DNA from: an uncultured Rubrobacteraceae bacterium
GTDB lineage: Bacteria; Actinomycetota; Rubrobacteria; Rubrobacterales; Rubrobacteraceae
Direction: 5' to 3'
Length of the DNA: 16,212 nucleotides
Assembly: GCA_902805985.1 (NCBI GenBank)
Contig: CADCUW010000281.1
Coordinates: 1 to 16,212, forward strand
The notes below the pieces were generated by a model that worked only from the letters and a program-made list of their open reading frames with translations, had not been told where the DNA came from and made no database searches. The position numbers were made by a program, and so were the translations under genes. Shown here one piece after another: positions 1 to 6,999 of this stretch (the stretch's first letter is position 1; every line of letters starts with the position of its first letter).

Positions 1-422
1 CCGAAGCGCTGGAGCACGTCTACGGCTACACGAACGCCAACGACGTCTCCGCGCGCGACATCCAGCTCGGCGAGGGCGGGCAGTGGACGCGCGGCAAGGC
101 CATAGACACGTTCTGCCCGCTCGGGCCCTACCTCGTCACGCGCGACGAGGTGCCAGATCCCCAGGCCCTCTCGATCCGGTGCACCCTCAACGGCGAGGTC
201 GTCCAGGACGGCACCACGGACAAGATGATCTTCCCCGTCGCAGAGCTCGTGGCCTTCCTCTCTACCGGCATGACGCTCGTCCCCGGCGACGTCATCATCA
301 CCGGCACGCCCCCGGGCGTCGGCATGGCCCGCGACCCGCAACTGTGGATGAAGCAGGGGGACGAGGTCACGATAGAGATCGAGGGCCTCGGCGCCCTCAC
401 CAACCCCGTCCAGGCGGAGTAG
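1..422 (+). CDS. Fumarylacetoacetate hydrolase family protein, 3' part
   Basis: The 5' end lies outside the window; the frame is open from base 3 to the TAG at 420-422 and gives 139 residues. The FAH catalytic fold is recognised from [14 protein letters not shown] near the left edge, then [11 protein letters not shown], and the C-terminal run [17 protein letters not shown] followed by [14 protein letters not shown]. In this family the Asp of the NDVSARD segment is normally a ligand of the catalytic Mg/Mn ion; the Glu ligands would lie upstream and cannot be seen. Members hydrolyse or isomerise beta-diketo acids or decarboxylate oxaloacetate, often in aromatic-acid breakdown, and the substrate cannot be told here. 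The following oxidase gene starts 11 bases after the stop, so co-transcription is likely. Family call is firm; reaction unknown. Confidence 0.93.
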   Translation, partial: EALEHVYGYTNANDVSARDIQLGEGGQWTRGKAIDTFCPLGPYLVTRDEVPDPQALSIRCTLNGEVVQDGTTDKMIFPVAELVAFLSTGMTLVPGDVIITGTPPGVGMARDPQLWMKQGDEVTIEIEGLGALTNPVQAE

Positions 423-433
423 GGGCCGGCGGC

Positions 434-1822
434 GTGGACCTGCTGGCTGGCCTCTCAGACGTCCTCCCGGAGGACCGCATCGTCGCAGACGCCGATGAGG
501 TGGAACGACATGGAGGGGGCCTCTTCACCTACCACGCCCCGCGCCCGCCGGACGCCGTGGTCTGCCCTCAGAGCCGCGATGAGGTCGTAGAGGTACTGCG
601 TTTCGCCAACGAACACGGCATACCCGTCGTGCCGTTCGGGGAGGGGAGCAGCCTGGAGGCGCACACCATCCCCGTCCACGGCGGCATCAGCCTGGACCTT
701 GGCCGGATGGACGGGATCGTCGAGGTCAGGCCCGACGACTTCGTCGCGCGGGTGCAGCCGGGCGTCACCCACGAGCGCCTGAACGCGAGGTTGAAGGAGC
801 ACGGGCTCCTCTTCCCCGTGGACCCGGGGTGGGACGCCGCCCTCGGCGGGATGGCCGGGACGAACGCCAGCGGGACCAACGCGGTGAGCTACGGGGTGAT
901 GCGGGATCAGGTCCTCGACCTCGAGGTCGTGCTGGCGGACGGAACGGTGATGCGCACGGGCGGGATGGCGATGAAGTCCTCCGCCGGATACCACCTGACC
1001 GGCCTCTTCGTTGGCTCGGAGGGGACCCTGGGTGTATTTACGGAGCTGACCCTCAGGCTCTACCCCGTGCCGGAGAAGGTGCTGGCGGCGCGGGCGGTCT
1101 TTCCCGGGATAGAAGCGGCGGGGAGGGCGGCGGTCGCCATGATCCGGTCGGGAATGAAGATAGGCCGCGTCGAGCTCGTGGACGCCCGCACCGTAGAGGC
1201 CGTGAACGCCTACAAGGGCACGGACTACGCCGTCGCCCCGACCCTCTTTCTGGAGTTCGGCGGCTCCGAGGCCGGCGTCGAGGCCGACGTGGCGGCGGCC
1301 CGCGCCATCTCGGACGCCGAGGGCTGCGGGGGCTTCGAGTTCGAGGCCGACGAGGCGGCGCGCGAGAGGCTGTGGGAGGCCAGGCACGAGGCAGGGCTCG
1401 CCATAACCCGGCTAAACCCGGACAAGAAGCCCATGACAACCGACGTGTGCGTCCCGATCTCAGACCTCCCCGGCGCCCTCGCCCACGCCCGCGAGACCGT
1501 CGCGGAGCACGGCTTTGACGGCGCGATCCTGGGCCACGTCGGCGACGGCAACTACCACGCCGTCTTCCCGGTGGACGTCGGGGATAAGGAGGAGATGGGG
1601 CGGGCCGAGGCGGTCAGCGGCCGGATCGTACGGTACGCGCTGGAACGCGGGGGGACCTGCACCGGGGAGCACGGCGTCGGCTCCGGGAAGATCGGGTACC
1701 TGGAGGAGGAGCACGGCGACTCGTTGCCGTTCATGCGCGGCATCAAGCGGCTGGCCGACCCGAACGGGATCATGAACCCGGGTAAGATATTCGCGGAGAG
1801 AGCTTGGCCGGCTTCGGGTTAG
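434..1822 (+). CDS. FAD-binding oxidase, GlcD / D-lactate dehydrogenase type
   Basis: A 462-residue flavoprotein predicted to oxidise a 2-hydroxy acid such as glycolate or D-lactate to the 2-oxo acid. The N-terminal PCMH-type FAD domain shows VPFGEGSSLEAHTIP (about residues 66-80), then GTNASGTNAVSYGVMRDQVL and SSAGYHLTGLFVGSEGTLGV. The C-terminal FAD-oxidase domain shows GHVGDGNYH (367-375) and GEHGVG (411-416), whose His residues usually bind a metal near the substrate, and ends in DPNGIMNPGKIF. The length is normal for the family. The GTG start at 434 is preceded by a purine-rich AGGGG at 421-425. The same frame is open upstream to base 83, but there it overlaps the real FAH-family frame and encodes arginine-rich nonsense. 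No GlcE or GlcF partner is visible, so it probably works alone. The substrate is inferred only at family level. Confidence 0.93.
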   Translation: MDLLAGLSDVLPEDRIVADADEVERHGGGLFTYHAPRPPDAVVCPQSRDEVVEVLRFANEHGIPVVPFGEGSSLEAHTIPVHGGISLDLGRMDGIVEVRPDDFVARVQPGVTHERLNARLKEHGLLFPVDPGWDAALGGMAGTNASGTNAVSYGVMRDQVLDLEVVLADGTVMRTGGMAMKSSAGYHLTGLFVGSEGTLGVFTELTLRLYPVPEKVLAARAVFPGIEAAGRAAVAMIRSGMKIGRVELVDARTVEAVNAYKGTDYAVAPTLFLEFGGSEAGVEADVAAARAISDAEGCGGFEFEADEAARERLWEARHEAGLAITRLNPDKKPMTTDVCVPISDLPGALAHARETVAEHGFDGAILGHVGDGNYHAVFPVDVGDKEEMGRAEAVSGRIVRYALERGGTCTGEHGVGSGKIGYLEEEHGDSLPFMRGIKRLADPNGIMNPGKIFAERAWPASG

Positions 1823-2274
1823 CCGGACGGGGGCGCCCGGAGCCGGGTTCGGCTTCCCGCAGGCCCGTGCGGGCCATCGGGCTCTTGCTGATGCTGGAGG
1901 CCGCCGGCATCGCGGCCTCCGGCGCCTACGAGTTCTCGCGGGTGGACTGGCGCTCGGTGATCTCAGCGCGGGAGGCGCCGCCGCGGGAGGTGGTCGAGGC
2001 GCTGGTGCTGGTCCTGTTCGCCCCGGCGGCCGTCCTGACGCTGCTCGCGGCCCTGGGCCTCCTGTTGTTGCGGCGGCGGGGGTGGCTTCTGGCAGCGATC
2101 TCGCAGGGGGCGGTCGTGGCGACGGGTCTCTGGCTCTACGCCACGTACGGGACGATATACGTGTACCCGATCATGGCCTACGCGGTCCTGATGATCCTGT
2201 ACCTCAACGTCCACGATGTGCGCGCGGTCTTCTACCCTGGGGACCAGGAGCGGGGCCCGCGGAGGATGTCCTGA
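1804..2274 (+). CDS. Four-helix integral membrane protein, unknown function
   Basis: A 156-residue protein with four predicted membrane segments at about residues 24-43, 64-89, 94-114 and 117-135, and a charged tail. The TTG start at 1804 overlaps the preceding oxidase by 19 bases and has GGAGAG just upstream at 1795-1800. An alternative GTG at 1867 would remove an Arg/Gly/Pro-rich leader of 21 residues and starts just before the first helix, so the true start is uncertain. The stop TGA at 2272-2274 overlaps the proposed CTG start of the next gene, and a GGAGG lies inside the last codons, so the two are probably translated together. I do not recognise a named family. Small multi-helix proteins of this look are common in actinobacteria. 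Function unknown. Confidence 0.75.
   Translation: MAGFGLAGRGRPEPGSASRRPVRAIGLLLMLEAAGIAASGAYEFSRVDWRSVISAREAPPREVVEALVLVLFAPAAVLTLLAALGLLLLRRRGWLLAAISQGAVVATGLWLYATYGTIYVYPIMAYAVLMILYLNVHDVRAVFYPGDQERGPRRMS
2261..2273 (+). promoter_or_regulatory. Ribosome binding site and CTG start of the Vps62-like gene
   Basis: GGAGG at 2261-2265 lies five bases before CTG at 2271-2273. The CTG overlaps the TGA of the upstream membrane-protein gene as CTGA, the same geometry as the common ATGA junction. No ATG, GTG or TTG in this frame lies between the TGA and residue 29 (ATG 2355), although the residues in between look conserved and protein-like. Confidence 0.55.
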
Positions 2275-4121
2275 ACGCGCCGCACCCGGACGAGGCGCTG
2301 CTGCGGCGCTTCGAGCCCGTGCTGCGCTGCACGAAGGGGGACAGGTTCTTCCCGATGGACGTCGAGCCCTACGTCCGGGTCTGCAGCCTCTGGGTCCAGC
2401 GCCCCGGCGGGCAGCCCGTCCGGGTGGTCCCGGCCAACAAGCTGACCCTCGAGACGCTCCCCCAGCAGCCGCTCGACGGGTCGGGGGTCGTCCACTTCCT
2501 CAGGTTCACGGACCCGCAGAACCTGCCGGAGGGTGAATCGTGGGGCGTGGGCGCGCTACGGGAGCGGGCCATCAAAGGGCTCAGGGAGACCAGGGAAGCC
2601 TTCCGGGCGGGGCGGGGACGGCTGGCGCGGGTCGGGTACGTCTCACGGTTCGTGGACGCGCTGTACTCGATCACGCTGCTCGCCAGGGGCCGGGTGCCGG
2701 GCGAGGCGGCGGGGTCCGCCGCGATCACGTACAGGCGGGTCATGGAGGAGAGCGAGGGCTACGCCTACCACGGCCGCGTGACGCGGCAGGAGGGATGGAC
2801 CGTCCTGCAGTACTGGCTCTTCTACCCCTTCAACGACTGGAGGAGCGGCTTCTTCGGGGCCAACGACCACGAGGCGGACTGGGAGAAGGTACACGTCTAC
2901 CTCGCGGAGACCGAGGGCGGGGAACTTCGTCCCGAATGGGTCGCCTACGCCTCCCACAACTACTCCGGGGACAACCTCAGGCGCCGGTGGGACGACCCGG
3001 AGGTCGAGAAGGTGGGGGAGCACCCGGTCGTCTACGTCGCCGCCGGCTCCCACGCCAGCTACTACGCGCCGGGCGAGTACCTGACGGAGCTCGACCTGCC
3101 CCTGCCGCGGCCCCTCGCCCGTTTCTTCCGCGGCGCGCGCGGCTTCTGGCGGGAGAGGCTGGGCCAGTACGCCCGCGGCGACGCCGGGGACGCCACCCCC
3201 TTCCACATCCCCTTCGTTGACTACGCCCGCGGCGACGGCCTCGCCATCGGCGAGGGCGGGGACCGGGCGTGGGACCCGCCGAAGATCATCTCGGAGCCCG
3301 CCCCGGCCTGGGTCTCGGGTTACCGGGGCCTCTGGGGCCTCTACGCCAGGGACCCCTTTGAAGGCGAGGACGCGCCCGCAGGCCCCATGTACAGCCGCGA
3401 CAAGACCGTTGCCAGGGTCTGGTACGACCCCGTGGGATGGGCCGGCCTGGACAAGGTCCCGACCCCGGCCGAAGCCGCCACGGCGGCTCTGGAGCGGCGG
3501 AGGGAACTGGAGGCACGCCGCGAAGAGCTCGGGGCCGAGATAGGGGAGAAGGCCCACAAGCTCAGAAAGCTCGGGGCCGAGGCCGCCGCGGTGCGCGGCC
3601 GGTCGCACCTGGACGCGCGCGGCAGGGAGACGAGGAGGCGCATCGCGGAGCTCTCCGGGGACCTCGATAGGCTCAGGGCGAGGTTAGCTGCCGATGAGGC
3701 CGTCGCGGGCTCGCTCTCCGAGTACGCCGACCGGATGGAGGCCGGGGAGCGGGACCCGGCCAGGGCCCACATCTCCAGGGCGCACAGGCCGGCGTCCGCG
3801 ACCGAGCTCAGGTTCAGCCGGGTGGCCGAGGCGTGGGCGGCCGTGAGCGTCAGCCTCATGCTCGTTATCTTCGTCGCCATCGCCATCTTCGAGCAGGTGC
3901 ACCTGATCTCCATGCTCGTCGTCAGCATCACTTTCTTCGCCTTTGTCGAGGCCGGGTTCAGGGGGCGCCTCGTGAACCTCGTCGGCAGCGTGAACATAGG
4001 CCTCGCGGCGGTGGCCTCCCTCGTCCTGCTCTACGAGTTCTTCTGGCAGCTCGTCGTCGCCGGGGTCCTCGTCGTCAGCCTCTACGTGCTCTGGGACAAC
4101 GTCCGCGAGCTCCGCAGGTAG
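2271..4121 (+). CDS. Vps62/DUF946-like domain protein with coiled coil and C-terminal membrane anchor
   Basis: Predicted at 616 residues from CTG 2271. The N-terminal 380 or so residues carry the signature of the Vps62/DUF946-like fold: YWLFYPFNDW, then NDHEADWEKVHVYL (198-211), an ASHNYSGD segment with His229, and HPVVYVAAGSHASYY (251-265). A highly charged heptad-like stretch from about 405 to 478 should form a coiled coil. Four hydrophobic segments follow at about 525-541, 545-563, 572-590 and 591-609, ending in a basic tail. This suggests a cytoplasmic domain tethered to the membrane through a long helix. Related domains occur in fungal Vps62, plant DUF946 proteins and many bacterial proteins of unknown biochemical function. 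The overlap with the upstream membrane protein suggests that the two products act together. If CTG is not used, ATG 2355 would drop 28 residues that include a conserved-looking RRFEPVL motif. The role is not known. Confidence 0.82.
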   Translation: MNAPHPDEALLRRFEPVLRCTKGDRFFPMDVEPYVRVCSLWVQRPGGQPVRVVPANKLTLETLPQQPLDGSGVVHFLRFTDPQNLPEGESWGVGALRERAIKGLRETREAFRAGRGRLARVGYVSRFVDALYSITLLARGRVPGEAAGSAAITYRRVMEESEGYAYHGRVTRQEGWTVLQYWLFYPFNDWRSGFFGANDHEADWEKVHVYLAETEGGELRPEWVAYASHNYSGDNLRRRWDDPEVEKVGEHPVVYVAAGSHASYYAPGEYLTELDLPLPRPLARFFRGARGFWRERLGQYARGDAGDATPFHIPFVDYARGDGLAIGEGGDRAWDPPKIISEPAPAWVSGYRGLWGLYARDPFEGEDAPAGPMYSRDKTVARVWYDPVGWAGLDKVPTPAEAATAALERRRELEARREELGAEIGEKAHKLRKLGAEAAAVRGRSHLDARGRETRRRIAELSGDLDRLRARLAADEAVAGSLSEYADRMEAGERDPARAHISRAHRPASATELRFSRVAEAWAAVSVSLMLVIFVAIAIFEQVHLISMLVVSITFFAFVEAGFRGRLVNLVGSVNIGLAAVASLVLLYEFFWQLVVAGVLVVSLYVLWDNVRELRR

Positions 4122-4189
4122 CACGCCAATCCCTGACCGGGACGATGTTAGGATGGGACGCCACCATTCTCGTACGAAGAGGAGTTCGT

Positions 4190-4402
4190 ATGCCCGAGAA
4201 CAGCCCGCGCAGGGACGAGAAGTACGATCTCTGGGGATGGTTACTCTTCGTCGTCTCCGCGGTGTTCTTCATGGCCTCCAGCATCCGGGCCGGGGACGTG
4301 GTCGGCCTGCTCGGCGGGACGTTCTTTCTCCTCGCCTGCGCGGCCTTTCTCGTTCCCTACCTCGGTTCCCGCAAGGGCGTCCGCCGGGACGGTCCCAGGT
4401 AA
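4190..4402 (+). CDS. Small two-helix membrane protein
   Basis: A 70-residue protein with a short charged N-terminus ([17 protein letters not shown]), two predicted membrane helices at about residues 14-31 and 37-56 joined by a SIRAGD turn, and a basic C-terminal tail that should face the cytoplasm. The start is well supported: a strong purine-rich GAAGAGGAG at 4176-4184 lies five bases before ATG 4190. A possible -10 box TAGGAT at 4149-4154 lies upstream, so it may be transcribed on its own. The helix-turn-helix layout with a central 'RAGD' resembles small uncharacterised bacterial membrane proteins, but I cannot name the family. Function unknown. Confidence 0.75.
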   Translation: MPENSPRRDEKYDLWGWLLFVVSAVFFMASSIRAGDVVGLLGGTFFLLACAAFLVPYLGSRKGVRRDGPR

Positions 4403-4450
4403 CCGGCCGGGCATCTTGTGTCCGGCTCTGGCGCGGCATACCCGACCCGT

Positions 4451-4463
4451 TAGAATAGGGGTC
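4451..4463 (+). promoter_or_regulatory. Probable leaderless promoter of the B12-binding gene
   Basis: TAGAAT at 4451-4456 matches five of six bases of the TATAAT -10 box and ends seven bases before ATG 4464. Transcription would therefore begin at or next to the start codon. No good -35 box lies 16-18 bases upstream. Confidence 0.5.
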
Positions 4464-4856
4464 ATGGCGCACACGATCCGGGTAGTGGTGGCAAAGGTCG
4501 GGCTCGACGGCCACGACCGTGGGGCCAAGATCATCGCCCGCGCCCTGCGCGACGCCGGGATAGAGGTCATCTACACCGGCCTCCACCAGACCCCCGAGCA
4601 GGTCGTCGAGACCGCCATCCAGGAGGACGCCGACGCCATCGGCGTCTCGATCCTCTCCGGCGCCCACATGACCCTCGTCCCGAAGATAATGGACCTTCTC
4701 AAGGAGAACGAGGCCGAAGACATCCACGTCTTCGTCGGCGGCACCATCCCAAAGGGCGACATCCCAAGGCTCAAAGAGATAGGCGTCGGTGAGATCTTTA
4801 CCCCCGGAACGCCGACGAAGAGGGCCGTCGAGTACGTCGAACAGGCGGTTGGGTAG
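4464..4856 (+). CDS. Cobalamin-binding subunit of an acyl-CoA mutase (methylmalonyl-CoA mutase C-terminal domain protein)
   Basis: A 130-residue stand-alone B12-binding domain. The cofactor motif DxHxxG is present as D15-G-H17-D-R-G20, where His17 replaces the dimethylbenzimidazole base on cobalt. SILSGAH (62-68) and VFVGGTIP (89-96) are the other two cobalamin-contact segments. The length matches the small subunits of two-part mutases such as methylmalonyl-, isobutyryl- or 2-hydroxyisobutyryl-CoA mutase, which work with a separate TIM-barrel subunit. No large subunit, MeaB-type chaperone or epimerase lies in this window, so the partner must be elsewhere. The start is ATG 4464; the frame is open upstream to 4416, but the promoter-like TAGAAT lies between. 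Together with the nearby crotonase and thioesterase it fits acyl-CoA catabolism. Which acyl-CoA it handles cannot be told. Confidence 0.92.
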   Translation: MAHTIRVVVAKVGLDGHDRGAKIIARALRDAGIEVIYTGLHQTPEQVVETAIQEDADAIGVSILSGAHMTLVPKIMDLLKENEAEDIHVFVGGTIPKGDIPRLKEIGVGEIFTPGTPTKRAVEYVEQAVG

Positions 4857-4857
4857 A

Positions 4858-4990
4858 GGTTCTCAGGTTTCGAGGCTCTGGGCTTTGAGGTCTCCGGTGG
4901 GGGATTAGTAGCCTTCCGGATTCAGAACCCGGACCTCGGGCGTCGGAAAAACCTGTAACCTTAAAACCCAATACCTCAAAACCTAGAAAC
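4858..4990. repeat. Long imperfect inverted repeat between the mutase subunit and crotonase genes
   Basis: Arms at 4858-4898 and 4951-4990 are reverse complements at about 30 of 40 aligned positions by hand alignment, with one gap and a loop of roughly 52 bases. Each arm also contains a crude internal direct repeat (AGGTTTCGAGGCTCT next to GGGCTTTGAGGTCTC; CCTTAAAACCC next to CCTCAAAACCT). The right arm is strikingly A-rich for this genome. It could be a dispersed palindromic repeat, a terminator for the upstream gene, or part of the crotonase leader. The crotonase ribosome site GGAG (4991-4994) follows directly. Confidence 0.55.
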
Positions 4991-5000
4991 GGAGTTTCCC

Positions 5001-5777
5001 ATGGACTTTGTGCGTGTCGAACGCGAAGAAGGCGGCGTCGCGGTCCTGACCATTGATCGGCAGGAGAAGCTGAACGCCCTGGACCAGACCGTGGTCGAGG
5101 AGATCGGGCAGGCGCTGCTCGAGCTCGAGGCCGAGGCGCCGCGGGCTATTATCGTGACGGGGGCAGGGGACCGCTCGTTTATCGCGGGGGCCGACATCTC
5201 GGCGATGAGCGCGATGGGGCCTTTGGAGGCGAAGCGGTTCTCGGAGATCGGGCACGCCGCGATGGCCCTGCTCGACCGGAGCCCCGTGCCGACCATAGCC
5301 GCCGTCAACGGGTTCGCCCTCGGGGGGGGATGCGAGGTCGCCATCGCGTGCGACATCCGTGTCGCCTCCCAGAACGCTTTGTTCGGCTTCCCCGAGGTCG
5401 GCCTCGGTATCCTGCCCGGGATGGGCGGCACCCAACGGCTTCCGCGTCTCATCGGACCAGCGCTGGCCAAGGAGCTTATCTTTACCGGCAGGCGCATCGA
5501 CGCCGAGGAGGCTAGAGGGATGGGCCTCGTCAACCGGGTCGTCGGGCAGGGGGAGGCGCTCTCGGCGGCGCGAGAATTGGCGGCGGAGATAGGCGCCAAC
5601 GGACCCGTCGCCGTCCGCTACGCGAAGGCCGCCGCGAACCGGGCCCAGGATGTCGACCTGATCAGCGGCCTCGAGTATGAGGCCGACCAGTTCGCCCTCC
5701 TCTTCGCCAGCGAGGATGCGAAGGAGGGCATGGGCGCCTTTGTCGAGAAGCGCAAGCCCGGCTTTCAGGGCCGGTAG
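5001..5777 (+). CDS. Enoyl-CoA hydratase/isomerase family protein (crotonase)
   Basis: A 258-residue crotonase, normal length, predicted to hydrate trans-2-enoyl-CoA to 3-hydroxyacyl-CoA in fatty-acid or organic-acid beta-oxidation. The oxyanion-hole segments are AGADI (62-66) and GGGCE (108-112). Both catalytic acids of true hydratases are kept: Glu112 in GGGCE and Glu132 in FPEVGLGILPG. The typical GGTQRLPR follows at 142-149 and the C-terminus ends in EGMGAFVEKRKPGFQGR. Start ATG 5001 has GGAG at 4991-4994 with a six-base spacer. The thioesterase frame begins inside or right after the 3' end, so the two are probably one transcript. It may also handle short-chain substrates, as crotonases called Crt do; the sequence does not settle chain length. 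Confidence 0.95.
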   Translation: MDFVRVEREEGGVAVLTIDRQEKLNALDQTVVEEIGQALLELEAEAPRAIIVTGAGDRSFIAGADISAMSAMGPLEAKRFSEIGHAAMALLDRSPVPTIAAVNGFALGGGCEVAIACDIRVASQNALFGFPEVGLGILPGMGGTQRLPRLIGPALAKELIFTGRRIDAEEARGMGLVNRVVGQGEALSAARELAAEIGANGPVAVRYAKAAANRAQDVDLISGLEYEADQFALLFASEDAKEGMGAFVEKRKPGFQGR

Positions 5778-6192
5778 TCCGATCGGTAGCCCCATAGTCC
5801 GCGAGACGATTCTCCGGGTCCGGTACTCGGAGATAGACGCCCAGGGCCACGTCAACAACGCAAACTACCTCTCCTACTTCGAGGTCGGCCGCGTCGAGTG
5901 GCTGCGCGACGCAGGCCTCTCATACAAGGACCTCGAAGAGAGGGGCTTCGGCTTCGTCGTCGTCGAGGCGCTCGTCCACTACCACTCGGCCGCGTTCTTC
6001 GACGACGAGCTGGTAGTCCGCACCGATCTCGCCGAGGCGGGCCGGGTCTCCTTGCGCTTCAGCTACGAGGTGCTGAGGGATGGGGATCTGGTCGCGAGCG
6101 GCCACACCCGCCACGCCTGCGTGCGCCTGCCGGGCGGAAGGCCGGTCAGGATGCCGGAGGAGGTGCGCGCCCTCGCCGCCGACCCGGCCTGA
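5716..6192 (+). CDS. Acyl-CoA thioesterase, 4-hydroxybenzoyl-CoA thioesterase (4HBT) family
   Basis: The hot-dog fold thioesterase domain is clear: RVRYSEIDAQGHVNNANYLS followed by YFEVGRVEWLR, with the Asp and nearby His/Asn of the 4HBT active-site helix, then a normal C-terminal half ending at TGA 6190-6192. It should hydrolyse an acyl-CoA to the free acid and CoA. The homologous part begins near 5794-5800, but no in-frame ATG, GTG or TTG lies between the crotonase stop (5777) and that point. The nearest canonical start is ATG 5716, inside the crotonase gene, which adds about 26 Arg/Ser/Pro-rich residues that look like shadow coding. ATA 5794 or ATC 5782 would give a normal length of about 130-136 residues. 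The start given here is therefore the nearest canonical one, not a confident one. Domain call is firm. Confidence 0.85.
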   Translation: MRRRAWAPLSRSASPAFRAGSPIGSPIVRETILRVRYSEIDAQGHVNNANYLSYFEVGRVEWLRDAGLSYKDLEERGFGFVVVEALVHYHSAAFFDDELVVRTDLAEAGRVSLRFSYEVLRDGDLVASGHTRHACVRLPGGRPVRMPEEVRALAADPA

Positions 6193-6225
6193 GGCGTCCG
6201 TGGCGGGGCTCTCTTCAGGCTCTGC

Positions 6226-6239
6226 TAAACTCGGGCGCT
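6226..6239 (+). promoter_or_regulatory. Probable leaderless promoter of the ATGHP-motif gene
   Basis: TAAACT at 6226-6231 fits a -10 box (TANNNT) and lies eight bases before ATG 6240. There is no Shine-Dalgarno sequence between it and the ATG, as expected for a leaderless message. Confidence 0.5.
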
Positions 6240-6998
6240 ATGGCGCTCCGGATCGACGACTACGCGCGGAGGCTCCTCGCGGCGACCGTGGCCGGGGCCA
6301 ACACCTCCCACGGCGCGGAGAATAATCTGCGCAAGATCCGGCTCATGACCGAGGCTGACCCGAACAACACCTACGGGATGGAAGACCTGCTCCGGGACGC
6401 AACCTTCGAGGAGGCCTACGAGGCCGTCTCCCACCAGCTCGGCAACGCCCCCGACGAGGAGGAGACGCCGGGGCGCGGGCGCATCGACCCGGCCCGCACG
6501 GCCGAGGAGCTATTGAAGGCCGGCGGGCGTATCCGGGCCGTCGCCGGGGGCGGGGGGAGCCTCGTCTTCGCGACCGGACACCCCGGCGCCCTGCTGGCGT
6601 ACTACCTCGGGGTCGCGAGCTGGGTCACAGAGCTGGGTGGCCGGGTACTCACCGCCGAGATCCAGGAACGCTACGGCACACGCGAGGCCCGGCTCGACTG
6701 GGTCGGGCCGGTGGGTGCCCTCGGGAACCGGGCGAGCCTCTGGCATACGCACAGCCCGGAGCCCATGCGCGACGTCTTGCAGAGGCTCGGGGACGTCGAC
6801 CTCGTCGTCGCGGACCACGGCTTCGCGGGGGCGGCGGTGGCGGCCGGCGTGCCGACGGTGGCGGTGATGGACACCAACGACCCCGCCTTCGCGGTCGCGG
6901 TCCGGCGCGGGGCCGACCTGACCGCCGTGCCCATGGACGACAACCGCCCGCCGAACTCCTACGGCGCGGCCCTTGAGGTGCTCAAAGGCCGCCCCTGA
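6240..6998 (+). CDS. Conserved actinobacterial protein with ATGHP motif, possibly a phosphatase-like enzyme
   Basis: A 252-residue soluble protein starting at ATG 6240. The N-terminal half is helical and acidic, with SHGAENNLRKIRLM (23-36) and an acidic EDEEETPGRG-like stretch near 70-80. The C-terminal half has alternating strands and helices with the striking LVFATGHPGALLAYYLGV (108-125), then VVADHGFAGAAVAAGVPTVA and VMDTNDPAFAVAV, which look like nucleotide- or phosphate-binding loops. I recall similar actinobacterial proteins labelled simply 'phosphatase', but no classical phosphatase motif is evident and the label may be inherited rather than proven. It is convergent with the pseudogene that ends at 7000, leaving almost no space for a terminator. 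Function unproven. Confidence 0.8.
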   Translation: MALRIDDYARRLLAATVAGANTSHGAENNLRKIRLMTEADPNNTYGMEDLLRDATFEEAYEAVSHQLGNAPDEEETPGRGRIDPARTAEELLKAGGRIRAVAGGGGSLVFATGHPGALLAYYLGVASWVTELGGRVLTAEIQERYGTREARLDWVGPVGALGNRASLWHTHSPEPMRDVLQRLGDVDLVVADHGFAGAAVAAGVPTVAVMDTNDPAFAVAVRRGADLTAVPMDDNRPPNSYGAALEVLKGRP

Positions 6999-6999
6999 G

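Noticed and set aside
83..433. N-terminal extension of the FAD-oxidase frame back to base 83
   Set aside because: It overlaps the FAH-family gene, which has clear motifs in another frame, and the extension is Arg/His/Pro-rich shadow. GTG 434 gives a normal family length.
455..1387. 310-codon open frame on the minus strand
   Set aside because: It lies antisense to the GlcD-type oxidase, has no recognisable motif, and long antisense frames are expected at this GC content.
2643..3608. 321-codon open frame on the minus strand
   Set aside because: Antisense shadow of the Vps62-like gene; composition is Val/Gly/Arg-rich with no domain pattern.
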